From Leptasterias polaris (lineage: Eukaryota > Echinodermata > Asteroidea > Forcipulatida > Asteriidae): DNA of 64,000 bases. This document shows, one piece after another, positions 59,901 through 64,000 of this stretch; position 1 is the first letter of the stretch, and every line of letters starts with the position of its first letter. The stretch is taken from positions 124,001-188,000 of the forward strand of contig JAZGTN010000230.1 in the NCBI GenBank assembly GCA_037783415.1, read 5' to 3'. Below the pieces are notes generated by a model that ran no database searches, was not told the origin of the DNA, and saw only the letters and a program-made list of their open reading frames with translations. The position numbers and the translations under genes are program-made.

Positions 59901-62555
59901 GCGTAGTATGGCAGTAGACACGTTGCTAACTTTAATTTAGGGGCTTCAGTTTAGATTGTTTCTAACCTCCGTATGTTGAGGAAAAATACAAAAAGATGTC
60001 TACAGCACCCGGTATTCCCAGGAGGTCTCCCGTCCAAGTACTGACCGGGCCCGACGATGCTTAACTTCGGTGATCAGACGAGAAACGGTGTTTTCAGCAT
60101 AGTATGGCAGTAGACACGTTGCTAACTTTAATTTAGGGGCTTCAGTTTAGATTGTTTCTAACCTCCGTATGTTGAGGAAAAATACAAAAAGATGTCTACA
60201 GCACCCGGTATTCCCAGGAGGTCTCCCGTCCAAGTACTGACCGGGCCCGACGATGCTTAACTTCGGTGATCAGACGAGAACCGGTGTTTTCAGCGAAGTA
60301 TGGCAGTAGACACGTTGCTGACTTTAATTTAGGGGCTTCAGTTTCCAGTTTAGATATCTAACTTCCGTATTTTGAGGAAAAATACAAAATATGTCTACAA
60401 CACCCGGTATTCCCAGGAGGTCTCCCGTCCAAGTACTGACCGGGCCCGACGATGCTTAACTTCGGTGATCAGACGAAAACAGGTGTTTTCAGCGTAGTAT
60501 GGCAGTAGACACGTTGCTGTCTTTAATATAGGGGCTTCAGTTTCAAGTTTAGATCTAACCTCCGTATGTCGAGGAAAAATACAAAAGATGTCTACAGCAC
60601 CCGGTATTCCCAGGAGGTCTCCCGTCCAAGTACTGACCGGGCCCGACGATGCTTAACTTCGGTGATCAGACGAGAACCGGTGTTTTCAGCGTAGTATGGC
60701 AGTAGACACTTTGCTGACTTTAATATAGGGGCTTCAGTTTCCAGTTTAGATCTAACCTCCGTATGTCGAGGAAAAATACAAAAGATGTCTACAGCACCCG
60801 GTATTCCCAGGAGGTCTCCCATCCAAGTACTGACCAGGCCCGACCATGCTTAACTTCAGTGATCAGACGAGAACCGGTGTTTTCAGCGTAGTATGGCAGT
60901 AGACACGTTGCTAACTTTAATTTAGGGGCTTCAGTTTAGATTGTTTCTAACCTCCGTATGTTGAGGAAAAATACAAAAAGATGTCTACAGCACCCGGTAT
61001 TCCCAGGAGGTCTCCCGTCCAAGTACTGACCGGGCCCGACGATGCTTAACTTCGGTGATCAGACGAGAACCGGTGTTTTCAGCGTAGTATGGCAGTAGAC
61101 ACGTTGCTAACTTTAATTTAGGGGCTTCAGTTTAGATTGTTTCTAACCTCCGTATGTTGAGGAAAAATACAAAAAGATGTCTACAGCACCCGGTATTCCC
61201 AGGAGGTCTCCCGTCCAAGTACTGACCGGGCCCGACGATGCTTAACTTCGGTGATCAGACGAGAAACGGTGTTTTCAGCATAGTATGGCAGTAGACACGT
61301 TGCTAACTTTAATTTAGGGGCTTCAGTTTAGATTGTTTCTAACCTCCGTATGTTGAAGAAAAATACAAAAAGATGTCTACAGCACCCGGTATTCCCAGGA
61401 GGTCTCCCGTCCAAGTACTGACCGGGCCCGACGATGCTTAACTTCGGTGATCAGACGAGAACCGGTGTTTTCAGCGAAGTATGGCAGTAGACACGTTGCT
61501 GACTTTAATTTAGGGGCTTCAGTTTCCAGTTTAGATATCTAACTTCCGTATTTTGAGGAAAAATACAAAATATGTCTACAACACCCGGTATTCCCAGGAG
61601 GTCTCCCGTCCAAGTACTGACCGGGCCCGACGATGCTTAACTTCGGTGATCAGACGAGAAACGGTGTTTTCAGCATAGTATGGCAGTAGACACGTTGCTA
61701 ACTTTAATTTAGGGGCTTCAGTTTCCAGTTTAGATATCTAACTTCCGTATTTTGAGGAAAAATACAAAATATTTCTACAGCACCCGGTTTTCCCAGGAGG
61801 TCTCCCGTCCAAGTACTGACCGGCCCCGACGATGCTTAACTTCGGTGATCAGACGAGAACCGGTGTTTTCAGCGTAGTATGGCAGTAGACACGTTGCTAA
61901 CTTTAATTTAGGGGCTTCAGTTTAGATTGTTTCTAACCTCCGTATGTTGAGGAAAAATACAAAAAGATGTCTACAGCACCCGGTATTCCAAGGAGGTCTC
62001 CCGTCCAAGTACTGACCGGGCCCGACGATGCTTAACTTCGGTGATCAGACGAGAACCGGTGTTTTCAGCGTAGTATGGCAGTAGACACGTTGCTAACTTT
62101 AATTTAGGGGCTTCAGTTTAGATTGTTTCTAACCTCCGTATGTTGAGGAAAAATAAAAAAAGATGTCTACAGCACCCGGTATTCCCAGGAGGTCTCCCGT
62201 CCAAGTACTAACCGGGCCCGACGATGCTTAACTTCGGTGATCAGACGAGAAACGGTGTTTTCAGCATAGTATGGCAGTAGACACGTTGCTAACTTTAATT
62301 TAGGGGCTTCAGTTTAGATTGTTTCTAACCTCCGTATGTTGAGGAAAAATACAAAAAGATGTCTACAGCACCCGGTATTCCCAGGAGGTCTCCCGTCCAA
62401 GTACTGACCGGGCCCGACGATGCTTAACTTCGGTGATCAGACGAGAACCGGTGTTTTCAGCGTAGTATGGCAGTGGACACGTTGCTGACTTTAATTTAGG
62501 GGCTTCAGTTTCCAGTTTAGATATCTAACTTCCGTATTTTGAGGAAAAATACAAA

Positions 62556-62559
62556 ATAT
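62556..62559. other. Empty target site paralogous to element 2 insertion site
   Basis: The left flank shares the rare GCAGTGGACACG variant with 49681-49692, and ACAAAATATGTCTACAACAC is uninterrupted. A single ATAT is present before insertion. Confidence 0.75.
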
Positions 62560-63146
62560 GTCTACAACACCCGGTATTCCCAGGAGGTCTCCCGTCCAAG
62601 TACTGACCGGGCCCGACGATGTTTAACTTCGGTGATCAGACGAGAACCGGTGTTTTCAGCGTAGTATGGCAGTAGACACGTTGCTAACTTTAATTTAGGG
62701 GCTTCAGTTTAGATTGTTTCTAACCTCCGTATGTTGAGGAAAAATACAAAAAGATGTCTACAGCACCCGGTATTCCCAGGAGGTCTCCCGTCCAAGTACT
62801 GACCGGGCCCGACGATGCTTAACTTCGGTGATCAGACGAGAACCGGTGTTTTCAGCGTAGTATGGCAGTAGACACGTTGCTAACTTTAATTTAGGGGCTT
62901 CAGTTTAGACTGTTTCTAACCTCCGTATGTTGAGGAAAAATACAAAAGATGTCTACAGCACCCGGTATTCCCAGGAGGTCTCCCGTCCAAGTACTGACCG
63001 GGCCAGACGATGCTTAACTTCGGTGATCAGACGAGAACCGGTGTTTTCAGCGTAGTATGGCAGTAGACACGTTGCTAACTTTAATTTAGGGGCTTCAGTT
63101 TAGACTGTTTATAACCTCCGTATGTTGAGGAAAAATACAAAAAGAT

Positions 63147-63239
63147 GTCTACAGCACCCGGTATTCCCAGGAGGTCTCCCGTCCAAGTACTGACCGATCA
63201 GACGAGAACCAGTGTTTTCAGCGTAGTATGGCAGTAGAC
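63147..63239 (-). pseudogene. 5S rRNA pseudogene, 25-bp internal deletion
   Basis: 93-bp copy with the same deletion junction and AACCAGTG variant. Confidence 0.88.
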
Positions 63240-63907
63240 ACGTTGCTGACTTTAATTTAGGGGCTTCAGTTTAGACTGTTTCTAACCTCCGTATGTTGAG
63301 GAAAAATACAAAAGATGTCTACAGCACCCGGTATTCCCAGGAGGTCTCCCGTCCAAGTACTGACCGGGCCAGACGATGCTTAACTTCGATGATCAGACGA
63401 GAACCGGTGTTTTCAGCGTAGTATGGCAGTAGACTCGTTGCTGACTTTAATTTAGGGGCTTCAGTTTCCAGTTTAGATATCTAACTTCCGTATTTTGAGG
63501 AAAAATACAAAATATTTCTACAGCACCCGGTTTTCCCAGGAGGTCTCCCGTCCAAGTACTGACCGGGCCCGACGATGCTTAACTTCGGTGATCAGACGAG
63601 AACCGGTGTTTTCAGCGTAGTATGGCAGTAGACACGTTGCTAACTTTAATTTAGGGGCTTCAGTTTAGATTGTTTCTAACCTCCGTATGTTGAGGAAAAA
63701 TACAAAAAGATGTCTACAGCACCCGGTATTCCCAGGAGGTCTCCCGTCCAAGTACTGACCGGGCCCGACGATGCTTAACTTCGGTGATCAGACGAGAAAC
63801 GGTGTTTTCAGCATAGTATGGCAGTAGACACGTTGCTAACTTTAATTTAGGGGCTTCAGTTCAGATTGTTTCTAACCTCCGTATGTTGAGGAAAAATACA
63901 AAAAGAT

Positions 63908-64000
63908 GTCTACAGCACCCGGTATTCCCAGGAGGTCTCCCGTCCAAGTACTGACCGGGCCCGACGATGCTTAACTTCGGTGATCAGACGAGAACCGGTG
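63908..64000 (-). rRNA. 5S rRNA gene, partial (3' part)
   Basis: 93 of 118 bp are present before the window ends. The 5' end is missing. Confidence 0.9.

Larger units (their letters stand above)
55119..64000 (-). rRNA. Tandem 5S rRNA gene array, segment 4 (about 45 units)
   Basis: Same units and orientation. The first gene is 55123-55240. The last starts at 63908 and is cut by the window end. Class A and class C spacers dominate, many class C copies reading ACAAAATATTTCTACAGC. The segment holds three 25-bp-deleted pseudogenes, and repeated blocks of about 1,350 bp are visible (pseudogenes at 55515 and 56870). Confidence 0.95.

Overview
This is a eukaryotic, almost certainly metazoan, nuclear window dominated by tandem 5S rRNA genes. 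The 5S genes read on the minus strand. Each is about 118 bp and sits in a repeat unit of about 196-199 bp. By length I estimate about 215 copies; I did not count every one. Spliceosomal introns, a tRNA-derived SINE, a LINE fragment and a Ty3/gypsy element rule out a prokaryote. The general look of the 5S and the SINE suggests a marine invertebrate; I cannot name the taxon.

Layout: 5S array (1-1639); Ty3/gypsy LTR retrotransposon on the minus strand (1640-10738) with 981-bp LTRs and a 4-bp CTAA duplication; 5S array (10739-34789); DNA transposon 'element 1' (34790-41535), whose seven-exon plus-strand transposase gene is broken; 5S array (41536-49770); DNA transposon 'element 2' (49771-55118), whose minus-strand transposase gene is intact (one small first exon plus one long exon); 5S array (55119-64000). 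The window starts and ends inside 5S genes.

The most notable system is the pair of DNA transposons. They are divergent relatives: both have a Tudor/chromo-like N-terminus and a DGCAGQxKN ... HGQSEGDSxHSxIE core. Their internal sequences and most of their terminal repeats differ. Both are nevertheless inserted at exactly the same nucleotide of a 5S unit: just past the 3' end of the 5S gene, ahead of its Pol III T-run terminator, and in the same spacer subtype. They lie in opposite orientations. Both termini of both elements carry a T5 run 8-13 bp from the tip, so an insertion in either orientation hands the 5S gene a replacement terminator. This looks like a 5S-rDNA-specific, host-sparing ('terminator-replacing') DNA transposon lineage. 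The Dada superfamily, which targets U6, U1 and tRNA genes, is the closest published concept I know, but the target and duplication length differ here.

The gypsy element sits only 7-10 bp upstream of a 5S gene start, which recalls the Pol III start-site targeting of yeast Ty3. Its gag and pol are joined by a canonical in-frame UUUAAAC -1 frameshift site followed by a stem. The 5S array itself shows three spacer classes, higher-order blocks of 4-13 units, and a family of 93-bp 5S pseudogenes that have lost the A-box region.
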